Shown: positions 8,277 through 19,142 of the stretch, piece by piece
Numbering within the stretch: position 1 is the first letter of the stretch
How the letters are laid out: every line of letters starts with the position of its first letter
The notes under the pieces: model-generated
Seen by the model: the letters and a program-made list of their open reading frames with translations, nothing else
Database searches by the model: none
What the model was told of the DNA's origin: nothing
Assembly (NCBI GenBank): GCA_030688735.1
Contig: JAUYJC010000181.1
Span: forward strand, 1 to 35,785
Source: Deltaproteobacteria bacterium
Lineage (GTDB): Bacteria > Desulfobacterota > Binatia > UBA9968
Reading direction: 5' to 3'
Length of the DNA: 35,785 nt
Position numbers and translations under genes: made by a program

Positions 8277-9095
8277 CTAAACAGTGACTGTCCCTTGAAA
8301 CACCTCCTCCGCCCCACCCGTCATATAGACGCGGTTGTCGTCGCGCCACTCGATCAAAAGATCGCCGCCTTTGAGATGAACCGTGACTTCCCGCTCCGTC
8401 CGGCCCGTGAGCACGCCGGCCACGCCCACCGCGCTCGCGCCCGTACCGCATGCCCAGGTCTCGCCGGCGCCGCGCTCCCACACGCGCACTCTTACCTCCG
8501 CCGGGTTGAGAATTCTAATGAATTCCGTGTTGACCCGCTTGGGAAAGAACGGGTGGTGTTCGAACCTCGGCCCGATCTTTGCCAAATCAAGCGAGTCGAT
8601 ATCGGCGAGATAGACGACGCAGTGCGGATTGCCCATCGAGACGCAGGTGACCTCGTAAGTCGCGCCGTCCACGGTCAACGGGTAATTGACAATCCGGCCG
8701 TCGGCGCCGACGGGAATCTTGCGCCCATCGAGGATCGGCTCGCCCATGTCGACCTCGACCATTTCTCCGACGATGCGCGGTCGAATGATGCCCGCCAGCG
8801 TTTCGACTTCGAGCTCGCGTTTTTTGGTGATGCCGTGATCGTAGACGTACTTGGCGAAACAGCGGATGCCGTTGCCGCACATTTCCACCTGGCTGCCGTC
8901 GGCATTGTAGATCTCCATCTTGAAGTCGGCGACCTTGGAGGGATGGACGGTCAGGAGCTGATCGGCGCCGATGCCGAAACGGCGGTCGCAGAGCTTTCCC
9001 GCAACGGCGCCGAGATTCGGCACATCTTTCTTCAGACAATCGACAAAGACAAAATCGTTGCCCGCCCCGTGCATCTTGGTGAATTGCAGCTCCAT
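8277..9095 (-). CDS. dapF: Diaminopimelate epimerase
   Basis: Interconverts LL- and meso-diaminopimelate, supplying peptidoglycan and the LysA substrate. It is a PLP-independent two-base racemase of 272 aa. Both catalytic cysteines are present, Cys73 in MCGNGIRC and Cys216 in ACGTGAS. The family N-terminus FTKMHGAGNDF is intact. The ATG at 9095 is preferred over an in-frame GTG at 9104 because it matches the family start and has GAAGG 8 nt upstream. A repeat-filled spacer of about 115 nt separates it from lysA. Because DapF is present, a classical succinylase or aminotransferase (DapL) route is expected; those genes are not in the window. Confidence 0.96.
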   Translation of the reverse strand: MELQFTKMHGAGNDFVFVDCLKKDVPNLGAVAGKLCDRRFGIGADQLLTVHPSKVADFKMEIYNADGSQVEMCGNGIRCFAKYVYDHGITKKRELEVETLAGIIRPRIVGEMVEVDMGEPILDGRKIPVGADGRIVNYPLTVDGATYEVTCVSMGNPHCVVYLADIDSLDLAKIGPRFEHHPFFPKRVNTEFIRILNPAEVRVRVWERGAGETWACGTGASAVGVAGVLTGRTEREVTVHLKGGDLLIEWRDDNRVYMTGGAEEVFQGTVTV

Positions 9096-9128
9096 CTCCT
9101 GCACCTTCGAACCCGATCACCTCCGGCC

Positions 9129-9206
9129 AAATGCAAAATGAAAAATGTAAATTGCAAATCTCAAATTTCCAAACTCCCAAATTTTGCATTTTGAAATCTG
9201 CATTTA
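9129..9206. repeat. A/T-rich snap-back repeat, period 7 (AAATGNA)
   Basis: Fills the lysA-dapF spacer. The left part reads as 7-mers AAATGCA, AAATGAA, AAATGTA, AATTGCA (from 9129). The right part (9179-9205) is an imperfect reverse complement containing TTTTGCATTTTG and CTGCATTT. The central segment has a different pattern around CAAATTTCC and CAAACTCCC. It is non-coding and much more A/T-rich than the flanking genes, and belongs to the window-wide set of fixed-period arrays. Confidence 0.75.
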
Positions 9207-9209
9207 TCC

Positions 9210-10481
9210 TTACTGCAGGACCGCGGGAATCACTTCACCGTTGATCAAGTCGTCGAGGCTTTCCCGTTTGCGCACGACGTAATAGCGCTCGCCGTCGACC
9301 AGCACTTCGGGCGGCTTGGGATGGGAATTGTAATTGGAAGCCATGGTGAACCCGTAAGCGCCGGCGCTCATGACCGCCAGGAGATCGCCGCGCTCTGGCC
9401 GGCTGATCTCCCGGTCCCTGGCGAAGAAGTCGCCGCTCTCGCAAATTGGGCCGACCACGTCGGCAACGATTTTTTCGGCTCTGCTTTCCACCACCGGCTG
9501 AATCGCCTGGTAGGAACCGTAAAGCGCCGGCCGGATGAGGTCGTTCATGCCGCCGTCGACGATGACGAATGTCTTGGCGTCGGTCTCCTTGACATACTGG
9601 ACTTCGGTGAGCAGGATGCCGGCGTTGCCGACGATCACCCGGCCCGGTTCCAGAATCAGCGTGATGTCGAGACCCTCCAACCCCTGGATGATCGCCTTGG
9701 CATATTCGTCCGGCAGCGGCGGCGTTTCGTCGTGGTAATTGATGCCGAGCCCGCCGCCGAGATCGAGATAGCGTATCTGCGCCCCTTCTTTTTTCATTTC
9801 ACCCACCAGCATGCGGTCCAGATACTCGCGCACCTTGGCCAGCGCGTCGACGAACGGTGCCACCGAGGTGAGCTGGGAGCCGATGTGGCAATCGACGCCG
9901 ACGACGTCGATATTCTTAAAAGCCGCGGCCCTTTTGTACATGTCGATGGATTTCGTGATATCGACGCCGAACTTGGCCTTTTTCATCCCGGTGGAGATGT
10001 AAGGATGGGTTTGCGGGTCGACATCCGGATTGATGCGCAGGCTGATGGGCGCTTTCTTGCCGATGCCGCCGGCGATCTCGTTGAGCGCGACCAGCTCCGG
10101 CTCGGATTCAACGTTGAACATCAGGATGCCAGCATTGAGTGCGTACTCGATCTCTTCCTTTTTCTTGCCGACGCCGGAAAAGACGATCTTGCTCGGATCC
10201 GCGCCGGCTTTCAGCGCGCGAAACAATTCGCCGCCGGACACGATGTCGAAACCGCTTCCCTCATTGGCAAAGAAGCGCAGCAGGGCCAGGTTCGAATTGG
10301 CTTTGACGGAAAAACAAACGATGTGGCGGACCTGCGCGAAGGCGCGGTCGAAGACCTGATAGTGGCGCCGCAGGGTCGCCAGGCTGTAAATGTAAGCCGG
10401 CGTGCCAACCTCTTTGGCAATACGCTTGAGCGGCACACCCTCGGCGTGCATTTCCCCGTTGCGGTATTCAAAATAATGCAT
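9210..10481 (-). CDS. lysA: Diaminopimelate decarboxylase
   Basis: Removes CO2 from meso-diaminopimelate to make L-lysine, the last step of the pathway. It is a PLP enzyme of the alanine-racemase-fold (group IV) decarboxylases, 423 aa. The PLP lysine is Lys60 in CFSVKANSN. The glycine-rich phosphate-binding region LDLGGGLGI and the active-site segment GPICESGDFFARDR from the other subunit are present. The start ATG shares one base with the stop codon of the upstream lipoprotein gene (TAATG), so translation is coupled. The gene sits among arg and dap genes, as in many Desulfobacterota. Confidence 0.97.
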   Translation of the reverse strand: MHYFEYRNGEMHAEGVPLKRIAKEVGTPAYIYSLATLRRHYQVFDRAFAQVRHIVCFSVKANSNLALLRFFANEGSGFDIVSGGELFRALKAGADPSKIVFSGVGKKKEEIEYALNAGILMFNVESEPELVALNEIAGGIGKKAPISLRINPDVDPQTHPYISTGMKKAKFGVDITKSIDMYKRAAAFKNIDVVGVDCHIGSQLTSVAPFVDALAKVREYLDRMLVGEMKKEGAQIRYLDLGGGLGINYHDETPPLPDEYAKAIIQGLEGLDITLILEPGRVIVGNAGILLTEVQYVKETDAKTFVIVDGGMNDLIRPALYGSYQAIQPVVESRAEKIVADVVGPICESGDFFARDREISRPERGDLLAVMSAGAYGFTMASNYNSHPKPPEVLVDGERYYVVRKRESLDDLINGEVIPAVLQ

Positions 10482-10978
10482 TATGGGCCCCGGGTAATTT
10501 CAACTTCATTGGAGGGTTCGCTGAGCGAACCGTCTTTCAACTGAGACGAGATGCGATAGCGATAGATTGCCTTCGGCTGCACCTGCTCGTCGACGAACCG
10601 ATACTGCTTTTGCTTGATAAATTTTTCTTGGTCTTCGACGTCCACGGTGGTGAGCGGGCGGTAGGCCACCGGGCAATCGGCGCAGCTGGGCGAAATGTCC
10701 TTGCGAAAAATCACGAAACTGGTCATATCGGTAAGCGCCCTGCCGTCCACGTAGCGCTCGGGCCGGCTCCAGGTGAGCGCCACTCCCGCCTTATCCTGGC
10801 GCACGGTGAGATTTCTGATCGTTTCCGGGATGACCAACTCCGGCGCCAGCGGATTGCCTTTTTTGCCGCAGCCCGATAAGTGAAGGCCGAAGGCCAGAAG
10901 CATTAGACCATAGAAAATAAATATCAATCGGATTTCCCTGTTGCCTCTTGCCTGCTGCCTCTTGCCTGTCCTATTCAT
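10481..10978 (-). CDS. Lipoprotein with LptM-like N-terminus and fibronectin-III-like domain
   Basis: A 165-aa predicted lipoprotein. The N-region (residues 1-17) is basic, the hydrophobic core is about 18-34, and the lipobox LSGC gives lipidated Cys37, followed by GKKGNPLAPE. Proteobacterial LptM (YifL), a small partner of the LPS transporter LptD, has the same Cys-Gly-x-Lys-Gly-Pro/Asn-Leu signature and also lies next to lysA/dapF. Here the body continues for about 120 residues as a fibronectin-III-like beta domain (LTVRQDKAGVALTWSRPE ... YRYRISSQLKDG). The start overlaps the argH stop by 4 nt (ATGA) and the stop overlaps the lysA ATG. Five 7-nt repeats lie inside codons 3-14. LPS-transport involvement is inference from position and N-terminus. 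Confidence 0.85.
   Translation of the reverse strand: MNRTGKRQQARGNREIRLIFIFYGLMLLAFGLHLSGCGKKGNPLAPELVIPETIRNLTVRQDKAGVALTWSRPERYVDGRALTDMTSFVIFRKDISPSCADCPVAYRPLTTVDVEDQEKFIKQKQYRFVDEQVQPKAIYRYRISSQLKDGSLSEPSNEVEITRGP
10937..10971. repeat. Five-copy 7-nt repeat (CCTSYTG) inside a coding 5' end
   Basis: The plus strand reads CCTGTTG, CCTCTTG, CCTGCTG, CCTCTTG, CCTGTCC: five consecutive 7-mers with variation at fixed positions. They fall within codons 3-14 of the lipoprotein gene and produce the polar, basic N-region of its signal peptide. Seven is not a multiple of three, so a change in copy number would shift the frame. Confidence 0.85.
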
Positions 10979-12348
10979 ACTCCCAACTCCTTCAAGCGAC
11001 GCAGCACGTTGGCCCGCGCGGTGCCGCCCGCCGAGCGCCGCCGCTGTACCATCGAATCCACCGACAGATAACGGTAAACATCCTTTTCAAATCTAGCAGA
11101 AAAACGCTTGAGCTCCGAGAGCGGCACTTCTTCGATTCGCCGGCCGTGGTCGATGCAATGCCGGACGATTTTCCCCGCCACTTGATGGGCGGCGCGAAAG
11201 GGTACCCCCCGGCGCGCCAGGTAATCCGCCAGATCCGTCGCGTTCATGAAGCCGTCCTGGGCCGCGCCGAGCATGCGGCCGCGGTTCACTTTCAAGCCGC
11301 GGACGATATCACGCGCCATCTCCAGGCTCGACTTCACCGTGTCCACCGTGTCAAAGAGCGGAATCTTGTCCTCCTGGAGATCGCGGTTGTACGCCAGTGG
11401 GAGTCCTTTCATGATCGTCAGCAAAGCCTGCAAATGGCCGAACACCCTCCCGGTCTTGCCACGAATCAACTCGAGTACGTCGGGATTTTTTTTCTGCGGC
11501 ATCATGGAGCTACCGGTGCAGTAACGGTCCGGCAACTCGACGAATCCGAATTCCTGACTCGACCACAAGATCAACTCCTCCGCCAGGCGGCTCAGATGGA
11601 CAAAGAGAATCGCCGAGGCGGAGAGAAACTCGAGAACAAAATCCCGGTCGCTCACCGCGTCGATGCTGTTCCGCGAGATGCGCGGGAAGCCGAGCAAGCG
11701 AGCAACGTAAGCCCGGTCGATGGGCAGCGTCGTGCCCGCCAGCGCTCCCGAACCGAGCGGCAGCACGTTGACGCGCTCCTGGCAACCGGCAAACCTCTCT
11801 TCATCGCGCCCGAGCATTTCCCAGTAGGCCAGCCAATGGTGCGCGAACAGCACCGGCTGCGCCGGTTGGAGATGGGTGTAGCCGGGCATGACGACGTCGA
11901 GGTTCCGCTTCGCCGCGCGGGCGAACTCGCGCTTGAGCGCCCCCAGGCTTTCCATGATCGCCGTAAGCTCGTCGCGCAGATAAAGGCGCATATCGAGGGC
12001 GACTTGATCATTGCGGCTGCGCGCGGTGTGGAGCTTGCCGCCCACCGCGCCGATTTTTTCGGTTAGCCGCCGTTCGACGTTCATATGGACGTCTTCATCC
12101 GCCGGGGAAAAACGGAAACGCCCTTGATTGATCTCCCGCTCGACCGCCTTCAATCCGCGGACAATTTTCTGACCATCACGCGCCGTGATGATGCGTTGAC
12201 GTGCCAACATCCTGGCATGCGCGATGCTCCCGACGATGTCGTGGCGGTAGAGGCGTGCGTCGATGTCCACCGACGCGGTAAACGCCTCCACGGCAGACGA
12301 TGTCGCCGCGCCGAACCGCCCGCCCCAGAGCTTTTTCCGCTGAGCCAC
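10975..12348 (-). CDS. argH: Argininosuccinate lyase
   Basis: Splits argininosuccinate into arginine and fumarate, the last arginine step. It belongs to the fumarase/aspartase superfamily. The signature GSSMMPQKKNPD, with the catalytic serine loop, is present, as are the KLWGGRF start motif and TARSRNDQ. From the GTG at 12348 it is 457 aa, the usual length. That GTG follows GGGGAGAAGG closely. An ATG at 12363 and a longer extension to 12459 are possible in frame, but the extension is encoded by the A/T repeat just upstream and lacks a ribosome site. The stop overlaps the next lipoprotein gene by 4 nt. Confidence 0.96.
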   Translation of the reverse strand: MAQRKKLWGGRFGAATSSAVEAFTASVDIDARLYRHDIVGSIAHARMLARQRIITARDGQKIVRGLKAVEREINQGRFRFSPADEDVHMNVERRLTEKIGAVGGKLHTARSRNDQVALDMRLYLRDELTAIMESLGALKREFARAAKRNLDVVMPGYTHLQPAQPVLFAHHWLAYWEMLGRDEERFAGCQERVNVLPLGSGALAGTTLPIDRAYVARLLGFPRISRNSIDAVSDRDFVLEFLSASAILFVHLSRLAEELILWSSQEFGFVELPDRYCTGSSMMPQKKNPDVLELIRGKTGRVFGHLQALLTIMKGLPLAYNRDLQEDKIPLFDTVDTVKSSLEMARDIVRGLKVNRGRMLGAAQDGFMNATDLADYLARRGVPFRAAHQVAGKIVRHCIDHGRRIEEVPLSELKRFSARFEKDVYRYLSVDSMVQRRRSAGGTARANVLRRLKELGV

Positions 12349-12363
12349 CCCTTCTCCCCTCAT

Positions 12364-12400
12364 AATTTTGGATTTTCGATTTTCGATTTTGGATTGAACC
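12364..12400. repeat. Period-7 array NGATTTT upstream of argH
   Basis: The plus strand reads GGATTTT, CGATTTT, CGATTTT, GGATTGA: a constant GATTTT core with one variable base per unit. It ends 16 nt before the chosen argH start. The same family occurs upstream of argG (13820-13850) and hslV (19027-19056). It explains the spurious Ser/Lys/Ile/Asn-rich N-terminal extensions of argH and argG. Confidence 0.85.
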
Positions 12401-12463
12401 ATTAATTCTAGCCAAAAGTATTTGAAATTCTGAAACGAAGAAGAGATCGGAAAAACCATGTCT

Positions 12464-12540
12464 CCCGCAAAGACGCCAAGACGCCAAGTTCGGAGAATTC
12501 GGAAAATATTCTTAACTTTGCGCCTTTGCGCCTTGGCGGG
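12464..12540. repeat. Snap-back repeat, period 8 (CGCMAAGR), 25-bp arms
   Basis: The left arm (12464-12488) is built from CGCAAAGA, CGCCAAGA, CGCCAAG. The right arm (12516-12540) is its opposed partner, matching at 20 of 25 positions. The 27-nt loop contains GAATTCGGAAAATATTCTTAA. The same element, with the same arm length, occurs at 22026-22149, and its beginning is seen at 35769-35785. It lies in the 253-nt argG-argH spacer together with the NGATTTT array; I see no gene in that spacer. Confidence 0.85.
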
Positions 12541-12601
12541 ATAAATTCTCCTGGAGTCGTTCTGTTCAACATTTCCAACGTAAGTAAGCGCCTAAAATTC
12601 T

Positions 12602-13810
12602 TCAACGCCGTCGTTTGGTCCGGCTGAGCCGCTGCAACCGGAGGCGCAAAGCATTGAGCCGGATGAAGCCGCCGGCGTCGCTCTGGCGGTAGACCTGGTC
12701 GGCCTCGAAGGTCGCCACGTCGGAATCGTACAGCGAGGTATCCGATTTTCGCCCGACGACGATGACGTTGCCCTTGTAGAGCTTGAGGCGCGCCCGGCCG
12801 GTGACGTTGGCCTGGGAAGCGTCGATCGCTTTTTGCAGCATTTCCCGCTCCGGGGCGAACCAGTAGCCGTAATAAATCATTTCCGCGTAACGCGGCATCA
12901 GCGAATCGCGCAGCCGCATCACTTCCCGGTCCATGGTAATCGATTCAAGCGCCCGGTGCGCGGCGTGCAACAGGGTGCCGCCGGGAGTTTCGTAGACGCC
13001 GCGCGACTTCATGCCTACGTAGCGGTTCTCGACGATGTCGACGCGGCCGATGCCATGCTTAGCCCCAAGGTCGTTGAGGCGGGCAAGCAGGTTGGCGGGC
13101 GAAAGCTTGCGCCCATTTAGAGCCACGGGATCGCCGCGCCGGTAATCGATCTCAATGTACTCGGCTCGGTTCGGCGCCTTCTCGACGGGCCGGCACCAGA
13201 CAAACATGTCCGCCGGCGGCTCTTTCCAGGGATCTTCGAGAATGCCGCCTTCGTAGCTGATATGAAACAGGTTGCGGTCGGTGCTGTAAGGCTTCGCCTT
13301 GGTCACCGGGACCGGGATGCCATGCTTGCGCGCGTAGTCGATCAAGCTCGAGCGCGAGTTGAGGTCCCACAGCCGCCACGGCGCGATGACCTTGACCCCT
13401 GGCTTGAGCGCGTAGTAGGTGAGCTCGAAGCGCACCTGATCGTTGCCCTTGCCGGTGGCGCCGTGCGCGACTGCGTCCGCTTTTTCCCGCACGGCGATGT
13501 CGATCTGCCCCTTGGCGATCAGCGGTCGGGCGATGGAAGTTCCGAGCAGATACGACCCCTCGTAAACCGCGTTGGCGCGCAGCATGGGGAAGACGTAGTG
13601 CTTGACGAACTCTTCCTTGAGATCGCCGATGACGACCTCGCTGGCGCCGGTTTTGAAGGCCTTTTGCTTGACCGCCTGAAGGTCCTCGCCTTGTCCCAAG
13701 TCGGCGCAGAAGGCGATGACTTCGCAGCCGTACTCCTCCTTTAGCCAGCGCAGGATGACCGAAGTATCCAATCCCCCGGAATAAGCTAAAACGACTTTGT
13801 TGACCTTCAC
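12602..13810 (-). CDS. argG: Argininosuccinate synthase
   Basis: Joins citrulline and aspartate using ATP to form argininosuccinate. It is 402 aa from the GTG at 13810. The N-type ATP pyrophosphatase P-loop AYSGGLDTS is at residues 9-17. Other family segments are [19 protein letters not shown] and [19 protein letters not shown] was chosen because GGGGAAGCG lies immediately upstream and because the longer frame to 13867 runs into the repeat. argF precedes it in the operon. The spacer between them is repeat-filled. Confidence 0.97.
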   Translation of the reverse strand: MKVNKVVLAYSGGLDTSVILRWLKEEYGCEVIAFCADLGQGEDLQAVKQKAFKTGASEVVIGDLKEEFVKHYVFPMLRANAVYEGSYLLGTSIARPLIAKGQIDIAVREKADAVAHGATGKGNDQVRFELTYYALKPGVKVIAPWRLWDLNSRSSLIDYARKHGIPVPVTKAKPYSTDRNLFHISYEGGILEDPWKEPPADMFVWCRPVEKAPNRAEYIEIDYRRGDPVALNGRKLSPANLLARLNDLGAKHGIGRVDIVENRYVGMKSRGVYETPGGTLLHAAHRALESITMDREVMRLRDSLMPRYAEMIYYGYWFAPEREMLQKAIDASQANVTGRARLKLYKGNVIVVGRKSDTSLYDSDVATFEADQVYRQSDAGGFIRLNALRLRLQRLSRTKRRR

Positions 13811-13819
13811 CGCTTCCCC

Positions 13820-13880
13820 ATTTTGGATTTTCGATTTTAGATTTTGGATTGAACCCAAAATCCACAATCCAAGATTTCAG
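13820..13880. repeat. Period-7 array NGATTTT with partial opposed arm
   Basis: The plus strand has GGATTTT, CGATTTT, AGATTTT, GGATTGA (from about 13825), then CCCAAAATCCACAATCC, the opposed orientation of the same units. It could fold back on itself. It ends 10 nt upstream of the argG GTG and is absent from the coding sequence. Same family as at 12364 and 19027. Confidence 0.8.
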
Positions 13881-13891
13881 AATGATCTATC

Positions 13892-13919
13892 GCCTTGAAC
13901 GTTTTAAACCTTGAACCTT
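13892..13919. repeat. Short CTTGAACN array next to the argF stop
   Basis: CTTGAACG, TTTTAAAC, CTTGAACC form three 8-nt units directly after the argF stop codon, adjoining the NGATTTT array. It is short and degenerate, and is grouped with the other fixed-period arrays because of its position and pattern. Confidence 0.5.
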
Positions 13920-14834
13920 CTAGCTCTGCAGCAGCCAGACCATGATCGCCTTCTGGACGTGGAGCCGATTTTCGGCCTGGTCGAAGACGATCGATTGCGC
14001 GCTCTCCAGCACCTCGTGGGTGATTTCCTGGCCGCGGTGCGCCGGCAGGCAATGCATTACCATTGCGTCCTTCTTCGCCATCCCCACGAGCCGCTCGTTG
14101 ATCTGATAGTCGCGAAAGACCATCGCGCGCTCCACCGCCTCTCGCTCTTGACCCATGCTCGCCCAGACATCCGTATAAACCACGTCGGCGCCGCTCACCG
14201 CTTCTTCGACGGATCGCGTTATCAAGATCCGCGCACCGTTGTTTCGAGCCCGGTCCGTCAGGTCGCGGCTGGGCTCATAGCCCTTTGGACAGGCGAGCGC
14301 GAAGGAGATCGGCAGCTTTTCCGCCGCCTCGATCCACGAGCGCGCCACATTGTTGCCGTCACCGAGAAAAGTCACTTTCAACCCGTCCAATTTCCCTCTG
14401 TGCTCGATCAGCGTCAGGCAGTCGGCAAGCACCTGGCAGGGATGGGACGCGTCGGAGAGCGCGTTGATCACCGGCACCGTTGCGTAGCGCGCCATCTCTT
14501 CGAGTGTCTCTTGGAAAAACGTCCGGACGCTAATGATATCCACCCAGCGGCTCAGACTACGCGCGCAATCGGCCGGCGTCTCGCGCACGCCGAGCTGCAC
14601 CTCGTTGGGACCCAGAAAAACTGCGTGGCCGCCCAGCTGCACCATGCCCGCCTCGAAGGTCACGCGCGTGCGCAGGCTCGGCTTCTCGAAAATCATCGCC
14701 AGGCAGCGGCGCGCCAGCAGTGGGTGGGCGATGCCGGCTTTGAGTTTCTGCTTGAGATCCGCCGCCAGATCAAATATCGCGAACATATCTTCGCGGCTGA
14801 GCCCGCCAAAATTCAACAAATCTTTCTTGCCCAT
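13920..14834 (-). CDS. argF: Ornithine carbamoyltransferase
   Basis: Transfers the carbamoyl group from carbamoyl phosphate to ornithine to make citrulline. From the ATG at 14834 it is 304 aa, a normal length. The carbamoyl-phosphate loop is SLRTR (residues 53-57; STRTR in most relatives). The ornithine-side motifs are DASHPCQ and HCLPAHRG. An upstream in-frame extension to 14987 overlaps argD and is rejected. The start lies 20 nt after the argD stop. The threonine of the common STRTR motif is replaced by leucine here. Confidence 0.96.
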   Translation of the reverse strand: MGKKDLLNFGGLSREDMFAIFDLAADLKQKLKAGIAHPLLARRCLAMIFEKPSLRTRVTFEAGMVQLGGHAVFLGPNEVQLGVRETPADCARSLSRWVDIISVRTFFQETLEEMARYATVPVINALSDASHPCQVLADCLTLIEHRGKLDGLKVTFLGDGNNVARSWIEAAEKLPISFALACPKGYEPSRDLTDRARNNGARILITRSVEEAVSGADVVYTDVWASMGQEREAVERAMVFRDYQINERLVGMAKKDAMVMHCLPAHRGQEITHEVLESAQSIVFDQAENRLHVQKAIMVWLLQS

Positions 14835-14854
14835 AACCGGTGACCGAGCGTCTT

Positions 14855-16045
14855 TCAGACGCGCGTGAGAACTTTTTCTAGTATCGCCAGACCGCGCTCG
14901 ATTTCTTTTGCCGTGATCGTCAGCGGCGGCACGAAGCGCAGCACTTTGTAGGCGGTGCAATTGAGCAGCAGCCCTTCCGCCATGCAAGCTTCGACGATCT
15001 TGGCTCCTTCCATTTCCAGCTCCAGGCCCAGGATCAACCCCTTGCCGCGAATGGCGCGGGCGAAAGCAAAGCGCTCTTTGAGCCGCTCGAGACCTTGGGC
15101 CAACAACTTGCCCATCTTGACGCAGTTCCTGAGCGCGCCGCCTTGCAGCAGCGTTTTCATCACTGCCAAGCCGGCGCTGCAGACCAGCGGGTTGCCGCCG
15201 AAGGTCGAAGCATGGCTGCCCGGACCGAAACTCTTGGCGACCTCCTCCCGCGCCAGCATCGCGCCCAAGGGCAAACCGCCGCCCAGCGCTTTGGCCAAGG
15301 TCATGATGTCCGGCTGCACGCCGAAATGTTCATAGCCGAAAAGCTTTCCCGTGCGCCCCATGCCGGTTTGCACTTCGTCGAAGATCAGCAGCAAACCGCG
15401 CCGGTCACAGAGATCCCTGAGGCCGCGCAGGTAGCTTTCATCGGCGACATTGATGCCGCCTTCGCCCTGGATCGGCTCCACGAGAATCCCCACCGTCTTG
15501 GTTTCATCGATGGCCGCTTCGGCGGCGCCGAGATCATTAAACGGCATCTGGCGAAAGCCCGTCGGCAGCGGATCATAACCCGCCCGCACTTTTTCTTGCC
15601 CCGTGGCCGTCAATGTAGCGAGCGTGCGCCCATGAAAGGAATTGTGCGCCGTGAGGATCTCGTATTTGCCGCCGAGGTGCTCGCCGCCGTAGCGGCGCGC
15701 CAGTTTGAGCGCCGCCTCGTTGGCCTCCGCGCCGCTGTTGCAAAAGAACACCCGGTCCGCGAACGAGTGATGGCACAGCTCCCGCGCCAGCTCCGCCTGC
15801 GGCTGAATGTGGTAGAGATTGGAGACATGCAGTAGCTTTTTCGCCTGCTGCTCGATGGCGCGCACCACCGCGGGATGACAGTGGCCCAGACCGTTCACCG
15901 CGATACCGGCGAGAAAGTCGAGGTACTCCTTGCCGTCGGCGTCCCACACCCGCGCGCCCTTGCCGCGCACCAGCGCGATGGGATAGCGCGTGTAGGTTTT
16001 GGCAAGGTACTTGTCGGTGAGCTTGGCGATCTCGCGATTGTTCAA
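14855..16045 (-). CDS. argD: Acetylornithine aminotransferase
   Basis: A PLP-dependent class III aminotransferase making N-acetylornithine from N-acetylglutamate semialdehyde; it may also serve DAP synthesis as succinyl-DAP aminotransferase. It is 396 aa. The PLP lysine is Lys252 in LAKALGGGLPLGAML, and the cofactor aspartate lies in IFDEVQTGMGRTG. FCNSGAEANEAA and NSFHGRT are typical. The start is TTG (16043-16045), with AGGAAG 6 nt upstream inside the last codons of argB. Only 3 nt separate the two genes. The context next to lysA and dapF makes a double role plausible. Confidence 0.96.
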   Translation of the reverse strand: MNNREIAKLTDKYLAKTYTRYPIALVRGKGARVWDADGKEYLDFLAGIAVNGLGHCHPAVVRAIEQQAKKLLHVSNLYHIQPQAELARELCHHSFADRVFFCNSGAEANEAALKLARRYGGEHLGGKYEILTAHNSFHGRTLATLTATGQEKVRAGYDPLPTGFRQMPFNDLGAAEAAIDETKTVGILVEPIQGEGGINVADESYLRGLRDLCDRRGLLLIFDEVQTGMGRTGKLFGYEHFGVQPDIMTLAKALGGGLPLGAMLAREEVAKSFGPGSHASTFGGNPLVCSAGLAVMKTLLQGGALRNCVKMGKLLAQGLERLKERFAFARAIRGKGLILGLELEMEGAKIVEACMAEGLLLNCTAYKVLRFVPPLTITAKEIERGLAILEKVLTRV

Positions 16046-16048
16046 CGG

Positions 16049-16942
<894 letters not shown>

Positions 16943-16947
16943 CTATT

Positions 16948-18339
<1,392 letters not shown>

Positions 18340-18413
18340 GGAATTATCACTCCTAGCAACTTCCGCGGGAATTGCAATCTTTTGTCACGAGGCGCGGGAT
18401 CATTTGCCGAAAT

Positions 18414-18481
18414 GGAGCCGCGTTGGATCGATTTCAATCGCTTTGAACGGTTGGAACGATTGGAACCACTGGAACGGCTCC
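18414..18481. repeat. Period-9 array TTGGAACNN bounded by inverted ends
   Basis: The plus strand has TTTGAACGG, TTGGAACGA, TTGGAACCA, CTGGAACGG in sequence. The block is closed by GGAGCCG (18414-18420) and CGGCTCC (18475-18481), which would pair. It lies in the hslV-hslU spacer. The same 9-mers occur in the opposite orientation upstream of the amidohydrolase gene (23219-23263). Confidence 0.8.
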
Positions 18482-18495
18482 CCGTTAGCGGCCTG

Positions 18496-19026
18496 CTACG
18501 GCAACTCCTCGAACGTGAGCTGATCGTTGGTGTACACGCAGATGCTTGCCGCCGTGCGCATCGCCTCTTCCGCGATGGCGTGGGCGTCCAGTTGAGAATG
18601 CTTGATGAGCACGCGCGCCGCGGCCAGAGCATAATTGCCGCCCGAACCGATGGCGATCACGCCGTCGTCCGGCTCCACCACGTCGCCGCTGCCGGAAATG
18701 ACAAGGAGATCGTCGGTGTCGGCGACGATGAGCAGCGCTTCGAGCCGCCGAAGCACACGGTCGGTGCGCCAGTCCTTGGCCAGCTCCACCGCTGCCCGTT
18801 TTAAATTGCCGTTGTACTGCTCGAGCTTGGCCTCGAACTTCTCGAACAGCGTGAAGGCGTCCGCGGTGGCGCCGGCGAAACCGGCGATGACTTTGTCATG
18901 ATGGAGCTTGCGCACCTTGCGCGCGCTATGCTTCATCACGGTCTGCCCGAGGCTCACCTGCCCGTCGCCCACCACGACGACTTTACCGCCGTGGCGTAGC
19001 CCTAGAATGGTTGTACCCTGGAACAT
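18496..19026 (-). CDS. hslV: ATP-dependent protease peptidase subunit HslV
   Basis: A proteasome-like threonine peptidase forming the dodecameric core of HslUV. It is 176 aa. The mature N-terminus is [19 protein letters not shown], with catalytic Thr5 exposed after removal of MFQG. The [14 protein letters not shown] segment is typical. The start ATG at 19026 directly abuts an A/T repeat (AAATCTAAA then ATG), and no Shine-Dalgarno sequence is visible. Leaderless-like, coupled or repeat-dependent initiation is possible. The Thr-based active site leaves no doubt about the family. Confidence 0.97.
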   Translation of the reverse strand: MFQGTTILGLRHGGKVVVVGDGQVSLGQTVMKHSARKVRKLHHDKVIAGFAGATADAFTLFEKFEAKLEQYNGNLKRAAVELAKDWRTDRVLRRLEALLIVADTDDLLVISGSGDVVEPDDGVIAIGSGGNYALAAARVLIKHSQLDAHAIAEEAMRTAASICVYTNDQLTFEELP

Positions 19027-19142
19027 TTTAGATTTTAGATTGCCGATTTTGGATTGAAGTCGGTGAAATTCGGAAATTCAGAATCGAAATCTCCCTCCTT
19101 GGTATTATAATCTAAAATCCAAAATCTAAAATCTAAAATTTT
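19027..19142. repeat. A/T-rich snap-back repeat, NGATTTT family, between xerC and hslV
   Basis: The left arm (about 19027-19057) has TTTTAGA, TTTTAGA, TTGCCGA, TTTTGGA units. The right arm (19107-19142) has the opposed TCTAAAA, TCCAAAA, TCTAAAA, TCTAAAA units. The two arms can pair over about 30 nt. The loop of about 50 nt contains GAAATTCGGAAATTC, a core also present in the loops at 3150 and 12490. The right arm ends at the xerC stop codon and the left arm at the hslV start codon, so it fills the spacer exactly. Confidence 0.85.

Noticed and set aside
8236-8481. 82-codon N-terminal extension of the lipoprotein peptidase
   Set aside because: It overlaps dapF, is arginine/glycine-rich, and hides the signal peptide that starts at the ATG at 8235.
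12349-12459. N-terminal extension of argH; similar extensions for argG (13811-13867) and argF (14835-14987)
   Set aside because: The argH and argG extensions are encoded by the intergenic repeats, and the argF one lies inside argD. None has a ribosome site, and the family-typical start is downstream.
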